Below, one piece after another: positions 26,281 through 36,763 of a DNA stretch of 64,000 bases. A program made the translations under genes and the position numbers. Source of the DNA: Onchocerca lupi. Its lineage: Eukaryota; Nematoda; Chromadorea; Rhabditida; Onchocercidae. The stretch is taken from NCBI GenBank assembly GCA_028564675.1, contig JAOVVO010000220.1, positions 47,603-111,602 of the forward strand, given 5' to 3'. Each line of letters starts with the position of its first letter. Position 1 is the stretch's first letter. A model generated the notes under the pieces. It did not search any database and was not told the DNA's origin. It saw nothing but the letters and a program-made list of their open reading frames with translations.

Positions 26281-26583
26281 GAAAAAAAAGAAAAGAGAAA
26301 GAGCATGTTTCTAGTGCTGGAGAATAAAACTGATACTTTATAATTTGATTTGTAGTTTGGTTGGGTTGAAGACTGATTCTTGCTATTATAATTAGGATAG
26401 GTCAGCAATAAGTGTGAAGAGGCATTTTGTGTCTTGTGCGACAGAGATGAATACTGTTGAGAAAGGTTTTACTGATTGATAAAGAATGAACATCCAAGCA
26501 AATTGATCGCTGGGTTATTCTTTCCTTTTTCGCTGATAGAGAAGAATACTGTTCAAATGAACTGTCGGATTGTTGCTACTGTT

Positions 26584-26746
26584 GCATCGCTTTGAACTGT
26601 CGAATTGGAACCTTGGAATTCCGAAGTGTTGCTGTTGCTGCGTCGATCTTTGTCGTTTGTCTGTGAATTGGAGCGTTTTTGATGGTAAACATGTTTGTCG
26701 TCACTTCTGAAACTATATCGCGCCACTTCACCTCTAATATTTCTTG
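26584..26746 (-). repeat. Inverted copy of Helitron 3' segment
   Basis: Read on the minus strand, this matches 36419-36579 on the plus strand. Both run from CAAGAAATA, through AACATGTTTACCA and CGCTCCAATTCACAGA, to CGACAGTT.AAAGCGAT. Identity by eye is about 80% or more, with small indels. In copy 2 the segment lies downstream of the helicase, so in copy 1 it is both inverted and misplaced. Confidence 0.75.
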
Positions 26747-26891
26747 ATCAGCACGATCCCATGTTCGGCAGTCACACGATTGAAATTGTTTTTCATTCTG
26801 GTACAACCCAGCTAATGATTATAGTTTCAGCTCGCATGTTCCCATCGGCACTATAATTGAAGTATGTTTCTATTGGAAGGTCTAAAATTCA

Positions 26892-28060
26892 ATGGAGAAA
26901 CGAAAGAAATGTGTTGCGCCATCGGAAAAAAAAAATAAACTGCCTCAACTTGAAGAACCACCAGAGCCATTAAAAACTTTGCTTGCCGGATATACCGCCG
27001 AATCAAAGCGTTTCTTATCTAAAATCAAGAAATACAATTCGTATTTCCAAATGACGTCGTTCGGCGCAGGAATCGTAACGTTGTGACAAAAAAAATATGA
27101 TACATGGACCCTGCGATACACTGAATCAAATTCATCATACATGATAGATGGAAAATTCTGTAAGTGATATCCTCGAGCATTAGTATCCAATATAGTTACA
27201 AGAAACGATGGATATCCTTTATGCAGAAGATCAGCAAAAGATGACAGTAAATTAGCAGCCATACAGATGTGGAATGGTGACATTGAAGCAGATAACCGGT
27301 GGGTTTTTCTATATTCGCCTTTGCTATTAAAAGCATATAAAATGCATATGAACGTGGAATATGTAACTCCGTTAAATCGATCAAATACATTTATAAATAC
27401 GTGAAGAAAGACAGCGACTATGGCAGTCTTTGACGCGCAGCCAGAAAGAATGATAGGAATGCGTATTACATATCGATGAAATCGCGCAATATTAGGCGGA
27501 AAGACACATAAACAGCAATGGACCTGTATGGCGAATTTTTTCATTTCCCACACATGGACGAAGTCCAGTTGTTATTCACTTGAAAGTATATCTAGGAAAT
27601 GGACAACGCGTTTGTTTCACAGCTGCAAATGTGCAGCAATTCACCCTGAATCCACCAATTACAATGTTAACTAATTCCTTCACATTATGTCAAAAGGACC
27701 CATTTGCGAAAACACTGCTATATTCGGAAGTGCCTACATATTACACATGGAATGCGAGTAGAAGATCATTTGAATGACGAAAACGGGGCGAACCAGTTGA
27801 CGGACAATCAGGCATATTAGGCAGATTGTACACTGTACATCCTAATCAGGACGAATGCTTCTTCCTTCGCATGTTTTAGTAAATGTGCCCGGTCCAACCT
27901 CCTTCCAGCAATAAAAAATTTTCAATGACATTACACATACTACTTTCCGCAGCGCATGTCAAGCTTTGAATTTATTGGAGAACGGCCGACACTGGAATAT
28001 ATGCATTGATGACGAATGCAACAGTCATATTCAAATCAAATTCATTACAAGTGAAAATAC
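26892..28060 (+). pseudogene. Broken Helitron Rep/helicase, copy 1
   Basis: Recognisable pieces of the Helitron replicase, in order. PQLEEPPEPLKTLLAGYTAE (about 26943-27010) is the N-terminal zinc-finger-proximal region, followed by YFQMTSFGA. DNRW..LYSPLL.KAYK...NVEY precedes IKYIYKYVKKDSD (about 27380-27420), which covers the two-tyrosine region of the Rep nuclease. FPTHGRSPVVIHL and GNGQRVCFTAANVQQF follow, then DPFAKTLLYSEVPTYYTWNA (about 27700-27760), GRLYTVHPN.DECFF and HW.ICIDDECN near 28010. The pieces are in different frames, with several stops. The first half of Rep and the Pif1 helicase core are absent. A 202-codon frame on the opposite strand is a shadow of this homology. Confidence 0.72.
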
Positions 28061-31000
28061 CATTATTTATTATCACTTATAATTACTTATTATTACTGAG
28101 TCTCTTCACTTGCTTTATTTGTCATGCACGTGAAGTGAAAAAAAAAGCATGTTTAAATAAGAGCACTCGTCTATTCGAATGCAATGTTGTATCAAAATTT
28201 GAAAAGAATCGGTAAAGATCTTGCGGAAATCATTGAGAAGAAGCAGGTAGCATTTAAATTTTTATCTGTATAGATAAACAAAATATATTCTTTTTTTTCC
28301 CTTCTTTATTCTAAAAAAATATTTTTATTATTTCAAAAACTCAAACTTTTTTTTTTGCTTAGGTATTTGTAGATAGAAAATAAGAAATAATGGAAGAAAT
28401 TGACTTAAACAAAAATTGTTCCTTCCTGCAGCAATTATTTATAAAATGTTTTAAAGCAATAAGTCATTTGTAAATATTTTAACTGTGAAACTTGGCAAAT
28501 TTTCGCTTTTATTTTCTTTGCTTTTTTTTTAAAATATCTTTTCAAGTTTAGCAAATCAATACTTTTTTTTTGTAATTTATAAGTAATTAGACAAAGTAGT
28601 AAGTTAAATAATAAATTATTAATAATAATATGGATAATATTCGATGTATTCAATTCCATCGCATCCTCATATTTATCCATTTTCTCCATAAATGATTTAA
28701 AATATTGCTCATACAAACATTTATTTAAATTTATCCATTAATTAATGAAAAAATTTTTCTTTTCTTTTTTCTTGTAGAAAATCATGAAAATTTATCATTG
28801 GAATAATTTCGTTTTGGTTGGATGCAAAATATTCCAATATTAGTCGACCATTTCAGATGAAAAAGCAATATATCGGTTGAATTCTGGATAATTAAATTCA
28901 AAGAAATTACTTCCTATAATCAATAAAATATATGGTTTATTCACTTACAAGCTATAATTTATTATCCATCAATGTTTCATCTTAAGTCGATTATTAGACA
29001 AATTTTTCAGAAATATTTTCCAATAAATTGATAGCTTGTAGTTTAAAATATTACGATAAATTATAAATATAATTCAATTACTTGCAAATTTCATTATTTG
29101 AATAGATATTAATTCGATTATTCCAGTGCTTGTATTTACATGATTTCAACAGAAATAATAAATTGGCCAGTTTGGCCAGTTTTTGAATCATTCAAACTGC
29201 TAATAGAATCACTGGTTAGGCGTCATTCTGAATTCTTACAATTCTTGAGCATTTGTCTTTGAAATCAAATTTAAAGTTTTTTTTGTTGCCAGTAAACTTT
29301 CACGTGAAAATGATACGATTGCACTCTGAATATGATCATTTATCATTCTTCTAAAAAAAATTCGTCTTGTTTGCTTTAATCTACAATTCAATTAAAGTTG
29401 TTTCCTGTAACCGTCAAAATATGGGCCTAAATTCTTTGAATATAAAGCTTTCAGGAAAGCTTGCAAGAAATTTTGTTTCATATTCAAAGTACCATAATAT
29501 TATTATTTTTGCATTATTACAAACTGAATTTTCGAAAGTTTCTTTTAAAAAAAAAAGGGAATTTCTTCGATTTTATCGTTTATTCGTCATTTTCATCAAA
29601 TTATATATTTTTTTCAAATAAATATTAATTAGACTTGTTGCATTGCTTTCTTCTACGCTCATTGAAATGAATTGAAAAAGTAGCGACGAAAGACTTCCAA
29701 AATCAATCAAAGTTGAAAATTTTTTGGTCAAAATTTGATTTCTTCATGATTTTGCATGTTACCTATTTTATGCGTGGAATGCTGCAACGAGAAAAGAAAA
29801 AATTTAATTGTTCAATTGATTTCGAAATTTTTTTTTCATATAAATCCAAGAAAAATATTTGGAGATATGAATCTTCAATCATTTTTTCTCTAATTGAAAA
29901 TTAAAAAAAAATATGCCTAAAAATTTTCTTATTTATACTTCTTAGTTCGCTTCAATACCTTTAAACAAAAAGCTAAGTGGATAACATAAAACAAGTAATG
30001 ATTTTACAACGCTTTTTCGTGATTTCATGAAAAGATCAAATGAAATTACAATAAATGGTTGGTGAGATAAATGTATCAAAGAAATAAAATAGTTCAATCA
30101 AAGTTCTCAATTTTTCATTCAATCATTTTTTCGAACAGTTTCAGCACTAATATAAACAATTAAATGATTAATTGTTACAAGTGATAATAAGTTAGACTGA
30201 TTAATCGGAGTATTAAAAAGGATTTTTTAATTTTTTACTTTTCATTAACTTTCATTTTGAGGATTAGATCCTGATCTGTTTTGTATGCTCCACCCACGCA
30301 AAATTTCCCTGTATTATGGATAACATTTATTCAACTTTTCTATCGTCAAGATCGATATTTTCACAATTTTCACATTTTATTTGCTGCCATTGTGGAATGC
30401 GTATCATGTTATTAAATTGCTATTGATGTTGACATTCTAATTAAGCAATATATCATGCAATTAAGCAGAAAAAAGTCATACTTTTGTGTGTCAATTTCAG
30501 ATTACAATATTATGCGGTAAATTACAGTAACTTTTTTAGGCTACAATTCTTGTTATTGTCTGTATGAACATTCGCAACTGCGCTTTATATATATATATAG
30601 TTGGATAAATAGATGGATAGATAGTTGGATTGTGTAATAGGATTGCCATCGATGTTGACATTTGATTTAGGCTATCATTTATACAACGAGATGGATCGCT
30701 ATTTCGACGGTTCTTTCTATCGGAGAATTTAAAAAAGAACTTTTCATACTTCAATTCATTTAATTCAATCTATCCCAACAGCTTTTCGTCCATGCTAAAT
30801 GCAAGAATTGTTGTATCATTGCAAACTTCCAATCTCTGATTTTTATCTTTCCTGCACTTTTTCCTCTCTCTTTCGCCATCACATTTGTTGGCGCTTAACG
30901 ATGAGAGGAAACAGCTGTTGTTGGGCCAGTTGTTCTGGAAGTTATGACAACAAAACAAAGAAGAGCGTGATTCCTTGAGGGAAAAGCATCTTCCATCCAT

Positions 31001-32813
31001 CAATTCTACTTCTCATTTTCATTTCTTTCTTCTTTGCTTTTGAAAATTGTTGCTATCGGGAAGAAGAAGTCTCTTCAGCTATCGATAATCATACTCTAAT
31101 CTTTTGAAGTATGTTTATTGCATACTTTCAATCTTTCAGTCTTCTATATTTCTTTTATCACTAATCGCTACTTGATTGGACCATTTTTAAATCTTACTGA
31201 ATTTTTTCAATTTAAAATAATTTGATTAGAAGTGAAATTTTCATTATTGCTTCTTTATTCGAAAATCCTTCCTTAATTCTTGAATTAAAGTGATTGCTAT
31301 ACAGGATAGCTTAAATATTTAAATGAAAAATCGGAAATTATTAGTTCGAAAATGCAAATCGTGAACTTTGAAATCGGACGGGTGGCGAAGGAATGCAATA
31401 AATTAAATTTATCATTATCAGTTTCACGTAAAATTGTTATATGTTATGCTTTTATCATAAAAAATTGCAAAGTGTTGATGGTGTAATTTTTCGAATGTTT
31501 CGTTTTCGATCAAATACAAATTAAGTTTGGCATATTTCTGACTATTATCTATTCCATGCTTAATTATTACTCATTCCGCTTTTTAATTCTTTACCTAATT
31601 TCAATGATATTGAATATATTCAAAACGACGTTAATAAATGTAAATTTAAAAAATGATTATTGCGATGAAGTTTTCACTCATGATTCGACTAAACTTAAGT
31701 CAAAAAATTCTGATTTGATCATACTTCTGGAAAATATCATACTAATTTGATGTGATATTCAAGTATTTTAGCAACTTAATTGCTTTATTATTTTGGCAGA
31801 AAATATGAAAAAATTACTATCTAAATAAAATATCCGAACATGGGAAATAGCATAAATCAAAAAACTAATGGACAAATGAGATGTTGTTAATTTAAATTGT
31901 GGTAAATAAGCGAGCGTTCTGGTGAAATTAAAAATGTAAATAAATAAATCAAATGAATAAAATCAATTTTATTTTCTGAATAATGATGTTAAACTCAATT
32001 ACATTAGCACTTGAGTAGCTAATTAATCAATTATTTGACAAGTTCGCTCGTAAATTCATCAATTAATGTCAGCTAATCCTAAAAGGTAAAACATTAAAAT
32101 TTTTCATTGTACTAAAGTCTCGCTAAACTTCGTATTGTATATTGCTTGCATAAAAAGTGCGAGAATTCATAACAATTCGTTCTTTTTGTATCACTTTTTT
32201 CGTTCAAACCAGCGTAAGCGCTATTTTCTTATTCTTTGAAAAAAAAGAAGAAAATTTTGAAAAAGACAGTTGTTCTAAGATGTAATTCTCGCCCTAAAAA
32301 TCATCTGCTCATATTAGTAAACTATCTCGTCCTTTTCTTCCTTTCTAAACTTTTACTAGTTCTATTATCGTTTTCTTAGTTGCACCTTTTTCTAATCCTT
32401 CCTTTCTTTTTTTGTATATTTCGATTTTTTCTTTCTATTTTTACCCTTTTTATCTATACATAATAGATAAATATTTACACAAGACAAAATTTCAAATTTA
32501 CACTCAAGATTTTATATAAATATATTTTGACATTTTTATATACTTGCATATATATTTCTTTAGAAGAATGCACAAAGTATTTAATATTTAATAAATGTTA
32601 TAATAAAAATACAGAGAAACCAAATAGATAATATAAAAAAAACAATGCAGTATTATAATTTATATAGTAATATATTTATACAGATAAAGGGAAAATATGA
32701 TAGAATTATTATCCGAAATTAAATCGGCACATGATATACTTTAATCGAAAATTAAATATGACATTATATAAGATTATAATAGATACTGCATTAATTTTTA
32801 TTACTATTAGAAA
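28061..32813. other. AT-rich spacer between Helitron copies
   Basis: No Helitron similarity and no assembled gene. It contains scattered short frames, including 30770-31003 on the minus strand, and homopolymer tracts. It may be host sequence separating two insertions. Confidence 0.5.
30770..31000 (-). CDS. Questionable 76-codon cysteine-containing ORF
   Basis: A minus-strand frame from ATG at 31000 to TAG at 30770, beginning MDGRCFSLKESRSSLFCCHN. It has seven cysteines and a basic, hydrophilic middle (GERERKKCRKDKNQ). The DNA is slightly less AT-rich than its surroundings. There is no signal peptide, no recognised domain and no clear trans-splice acceptor at the ATG. It is listed because its composition stands out. 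Confidence 0.15.
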   Translation of the reverse strand: MDGRCFSLKESRSSLFCCHNFQNNWPNNSCFLSSLSANKCDGERERKKCRKDKNQRLEVCNDTTILAFSMDEKLLG

Positions 32814-32840
32814 TCTATATAAATAAAAATGTAAATTACC

Positions 32841-33490
32841 GTTGCTGTTATTTGGCACATAACTTTGCAATCTTTTCAACGATTGTTTTCAAATTTTGAT
32901 ACAACATTGTATTGAAATTAGGATGTGTTTTTATTTAAATATCTAATTTTTTTTTACCTGTAACATCTGTGACAGGTAAAAGTAAGTAAAATCTTTGTAT
33001 CATATCTATATCTTCTATATCGTTGCTATTTCGCACATGACTTTGCAATATCTTCATCAATTGCTTTCAAATTACAAAACAACTTTGCATTCCAATAGAT
33101 TTTTCTTTTTTTATTTAGATATGTCTGCTTTTTTTTTAATCCGCTCACACCTATGATAGGTAAAAATAAGTGACTGGACACCAATTGACCCGAGTTTTTC
33201 ATGCAACGTTGCATTCGAAATTCACTTTCATCCAAATTGCGTTCGAATGGGCTCATAAACGATTTTAAATTTTTACATATATAAGACGCACTCTGAGTTT
33301 TTTGTTTATTTCTTGATTCGTGAAGTAGATGGGGGGATTAAATTATTGACCACATCCAGGCTGTTACTTACCACGTAACTTCGCAGACTTTTCATCGATT
33401 GCTTTGACGTAACCTTGCCTTCAAATTCAAATAGGTTCGTATTTCTATTTATATATATTCATTTTTTTTTTTTACTTGTCACACAAGTCA
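32841..33490 (+). repeat. Three diverged subterminal repeats with palindromes
   Basis: Units start at about 32841, 33022 and 33360 with GTTGCTRTT-like or GCTGTTAC sequence. They run through AACTTTGCA/ACTTCGCAG, TTTTCAACGATTG/TTTTCATCGATTGC and a poly-T stretch, and each ends in a small palindrome. The palindromes are ACCTGT...ACAGGT (32956-32977), ACCTAT-G-ATAGGT (33149-33161) and ACTTGT-CAC-ACAAGT (33474-33488). The arms differ between units, yet each still pairs. Confidence 0.6.
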
Positions 33491-33538
33491 ATTTTGAGAA
33501 CAGTTGGGTGCAATCTATCTGCTTAATTTATTCAAATA

Positions 33539-34980
33539 ATGCTTCGCAAAAAATCAAATTTAGATCATCGTACTCGCGCAGCAGAAAGAATGCGACGATT
33601 AATTGCAAATCAAACTGAGGAAGAACGGATATCAGTAAACGAGCGAAAAAGACAAAGAATGGCTCAAATGCGAGTAGAATGACGTGCAGGCAGGCTTGAG
33701 GATGCACGGTTGCGAGCACGTCGATCGTATTCTGCAGCTTCAGATTTGCTTCATTCTCAACAGAATGAACGCGATAGGCTAAGAGTGGCTGAAAGACGTC
33801 AACGAGAAACAAAATCAGCGTCAAACACGATTTCATGTTCAATAATCATACAATTACAATCGCCTTGCATTACAAGACTCTGAAATTTAATAGAGAAACG
33901 AAAGGAATGTGTTGCTCCACAAGAAAAATTAAACTGCCTCAACTTGAAGAACCGCCAGAACCATTGGAAACTTTGTTTGCTGGTTATACCACCGAATCAA
34001 AGCTTTCAGGAAATACATCTCCGTTCTTCCAAATGATGTTGTTCGGCGCAGAAATCAGAGCAATACAATTTATATCAACTTTCAAAGTAAAAGGACAAAT
34101 TTACCATAAACTTTGCTCCTATCTTTCGTTTCCAGATGGTCAACACAAATTCCTACAAATGTATCTCATCGGTGATAGCAATGATGAATTGAATGCACGC
34201 TGCAGAATTCATACTCACATAGAAAGATCCGTCGTTTTCCAACTGCAGCAACTTTTTCATGAAAAAAACAAATTAGTGCGTTTGTTCAAAACAGCAATTG
34301 ACATGATGCCATCTGATACACACAAGATTGTAATTTATGCTGACAAAAGAACATGTGCGAAGATTCAATGCACCAACTATAAATGAAGTGGCAATTACTG
34401 TGGTCGGAAATCAATCCCAACCTAGAGATATTGTTCTTCACCGGAGAAACGATCAATTGACAAAAACTGCAGAAACTCATCGATAACACGATACTCTGCA
34501 ATATCCAATCTTTTTTTGGAATGGTGCCGATGGATATTGCTTCAGCGTTATGATGATAAATGATAAATCCAATCTTTGGCGAAGAAACAAATAAAAAATG
34601 CAGCGCAATGAATTATTATTCATACCGATCAATGATTGGAGAGAATGAAGAAAATCATATTTTGAAATGCCGTCAATTGTTTCATTAATATATCATAGAT
34701 ATGTATACAAAAATCGAAACAGAACATTTAATATTCATCCATTTGAATCAGACCAAGCTTTACTCTGAAGAATGCATTCATTTGCGAGAAGCAGTTGCAA
34801 TCAATTAACATTAGAAGCTGAAGATTTTACCATCTTCATATGCAGGCAGTCCACATCATATGCATGAGTACGCTCAAGATGTAATTGCATATGTTCGCAC
34901 TGCAGGCGTCTAGATCTATTCGTTACATTCACATGCAATCCAGCTTGAGATGAAATACAAAATCTCTTACTTCCTGGGCA
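33539..34980 (+). pseudogene. Helitron N-terminus and Rep fragment, copy 2
   Basis: ATG at 33539 opens a very basic N-terminus (MLRKKSNLDHRTRAAERMRR) typical of Helitron proteins. It is stopped by TGA at 33680, though the frame continues in RRSYSAASDLLHSQQNERDR. A shifted frame gives LKFNRETKGMCC (zinc-finger half) and KLPQLEEPPEPLETLFAGYT, then GQIYHKLCSYLSFPDG, DELNARCRIHTHIERSV, LFHEKN.LVRLFKTAIDMMP, and traces of KCRQLFH and YAQDVIAYVR. The block carrying the HUH metal motif and catalytic tyrosines is missing before the helicase begins. Confidence 0.75.
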
Positions 34981-35059
34981 ATTGCCGATGGATAGGTATG
35001 ACATCGCAGCACGTGTTTTCAGATAGAAGCTGAAGTTGCTGATGAAATTCCCAAGTTAA

Positions 35060-36380
35060 CGTTTAAGCGAAAAGGCATTTACGATCAAATACTGCAAACT
35101 GTCAAGAATGGGATTGAGAAATCTTTTTAGTGGGCCAGAAGGAACTAGTGAAACGTTCCTGATTGATTCTGGCAGCAATTCGATCCCAAAAAGGGCATAG
35201 TCTTAGCTCTTGCATCGTCCGGAATAGCTGCAACATTGCTATCAGCTGGAAGAATTGCTTATTCCGCTTTAAAATTGCCATTGAGCATGCTGTTCATTGG
35301 AGCTCATTTCTAAAATATCCGATATGGGAAAAGTATTGCAAAAATGCGAATTTATTGTTTGAGATGAATGTACAATGGCGCACAAAAAATCGGGCAAGGC
35401 ACTTGATCGATCACTGCAAAGTTTACTTGGAAATACCAGACCAGTTGGAAACTCATTGATATTGTTTGCAAGTTTCAGGCAAACATTAGCTATAATTCCT
35501 CGATCGACATCAGCAGACGGAATAATTGCTTATCTGAAATACTCTTCTTTGTGGCGACACGTAAAGACGTTGAAATTAACTATAAACAGACGTGTCCAGC
35601 TGCAAAACAGTCGATCAACTGGGATATTCTCATATCAATTGCTGAAAATCAGGAACGGAAATGTGCCGTTTGATCTGATCTCAGGACGAATTTCATTGTC
35701 TCATAACTTCTGCAATTTAGTGACGTCAAAAGAAGAATTGGTTGGAAAAGTATTTTCTGATATTTAAACCAATTATAAGAATCATGATTGGCTGAGTAAA
35801 CGGGCTATTCTTGCAGCCAAAAACAAAGAGGTAGACGAACTTAGCAATATTATTCAGCCTAACATTCAAAGCGAGGAAGTCACAAACAAGTCGGTCGAAC
35901 ACTGTTATGGAAGCAGAAGAAGCAGTTAATTATCATACAGAATATTTGAATTTACTCGATTTGTCAGGGATGTGACGGCACATATATCAGCTGGCCAAAA
36001 TTTTGCAACAGCACGCAGCTTGCAATAAAAAAATTAATGAGCAGTGTCGTAGAAGCAACGATCTTGACAGCACCTTTCAAAGATGAAGATGCTTTTATTT
36101 CTCGCATTCCTATGATTTCAACGGATATGCTATTTCAGTTTAAGAAATTGCAATTCCCAATTCCATTTGCATTCACCATCAACAAATCTCAGGGCCAATC
36201 TTTGGAATTGTGCGGTTTAGATCTAGAGAGACGGATTGCTTCTCACATAGACAATTATATACTGCGTTTTAGAATTGGCAAACCAGACAATCTCTATATC
36301 TACACAGACAATGGAAACAACAAAAAATTTTGGATACTCACATGTATTGTGAAATTAAATATATTAGATATGGGCGAAGG
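35060..36380 (+). pseudogene. Pif1-type helicase remnant of Helitron copy 2
   Basis: The homology starts with FKRKGIYDQILQTV. The Walker A region reads GPEGTSET (about 35128-35151), where the family has GGTGKT, so the ATP-binding lysine is lost. The Walker B region keeps DECTMAHK near 35363, but a stop replaces the preceding residue. Next come ASFRQTLAIIPRST, LWRHVKTLKLT, QLQNSRSTG, SHNFCNLVTSKEEL, AILAAKNKEVDEL, VVEATILTAPF, QFKKLQFPIPFAFTINK, SQGQSLELCGLDLE (C-terminal helicase motif) and RIGKPDNLYIYT. Several frameshifts interrupt it. Confidence 0.78.
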
Positions 36381-36418
36381 CTTACGATGTCAAATAGCGC
36401 CATAACAATTATTGTAAA

Positions 36419-36579
36419 CAAGAAATACTAAAGGTCAAGCGGCGAGACATAGTTTCAGAAGGACGATAAACATGTTTACCACCAAAACGCTCCAATTCAC
36501 AGATAAACGAAAAGGTCGACGCAACAACAGTAACAGTTCGAAGTTCCAAGGATTCCAGTTCGACAGTTTAAAGCGATTT
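36419..36579 (+). repeat. Helitron 3' tail segment, direct copy
   Basis: Partner of the inverted copy at 26584-26746. It lies between the helicase remnant and the terminal hairpin, so this is its native position. Confidence 0.75.
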
Positions 36580-36763
36580 GAATTTTTTTAAAGCAGATTT
36601 CAAGATATTGTGACAGTGACTTATGTATTTCTTCAATATCAAGGCGTATACCTCTGTGGTTATCAAATTGCTACGAGGTATCATATTTTAATTCTATTTA
36701 TGGAGAGATTGACTTAACATTTATAATACCTCCACCACGCAGAGCGTGACCGAGTACAGCTAA

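Larger units (their letters stand above)
26083..28060 (+). mobile_element. Helitron copy 1, 3'-truncated and rearranged
   Basis: The 5' end is TCTATATAAATAGAAATG, preceded by A as expected for A/T insertion. The terminus resembles copy 2 at 32814. Inside are a leader containing an inverted fragment of the Helitron 3' region, then broken Rep/helicase coding pieces up to about 28060, where similarity to Helitron proteins stops. No 3' hairpin with CTRR follows, so the 3' part is missing. Stops, frameshifts and missing blocks show that it is inactive. Confidence 0.72.
32814..36763 (+). mobile_element. Helitron copy 2, both ends present
   Basis: The 5' end TCTATATAAATAAAAATGT at 32814 follows an A. 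The 3' end is the hairpin CACGC-AGA-GCGTG (36736-36748), then CTAA at 36760-36763, followed by T. This gives the canonical A|TC...CTRR|T structure, about 3.95 kb long. Internal order is 5' subterminal repeats, N-terminal ORF (33539), Rep fragment, Pif1-type helicase fragment (about 35060-36370) and 3' non-coding tail. Stops and frameshifts in every domain and loss of the central Rep block make it non-autonomous. It could still carry ends recognisable by an active relative. Confidence 0.78.

Noticed and set aside
26945..27553. 202-codon open frame on the minus strand
   Set aside because: The plus strand here carries the Helitron Rep homology in order. This frame is the antisense shadow.
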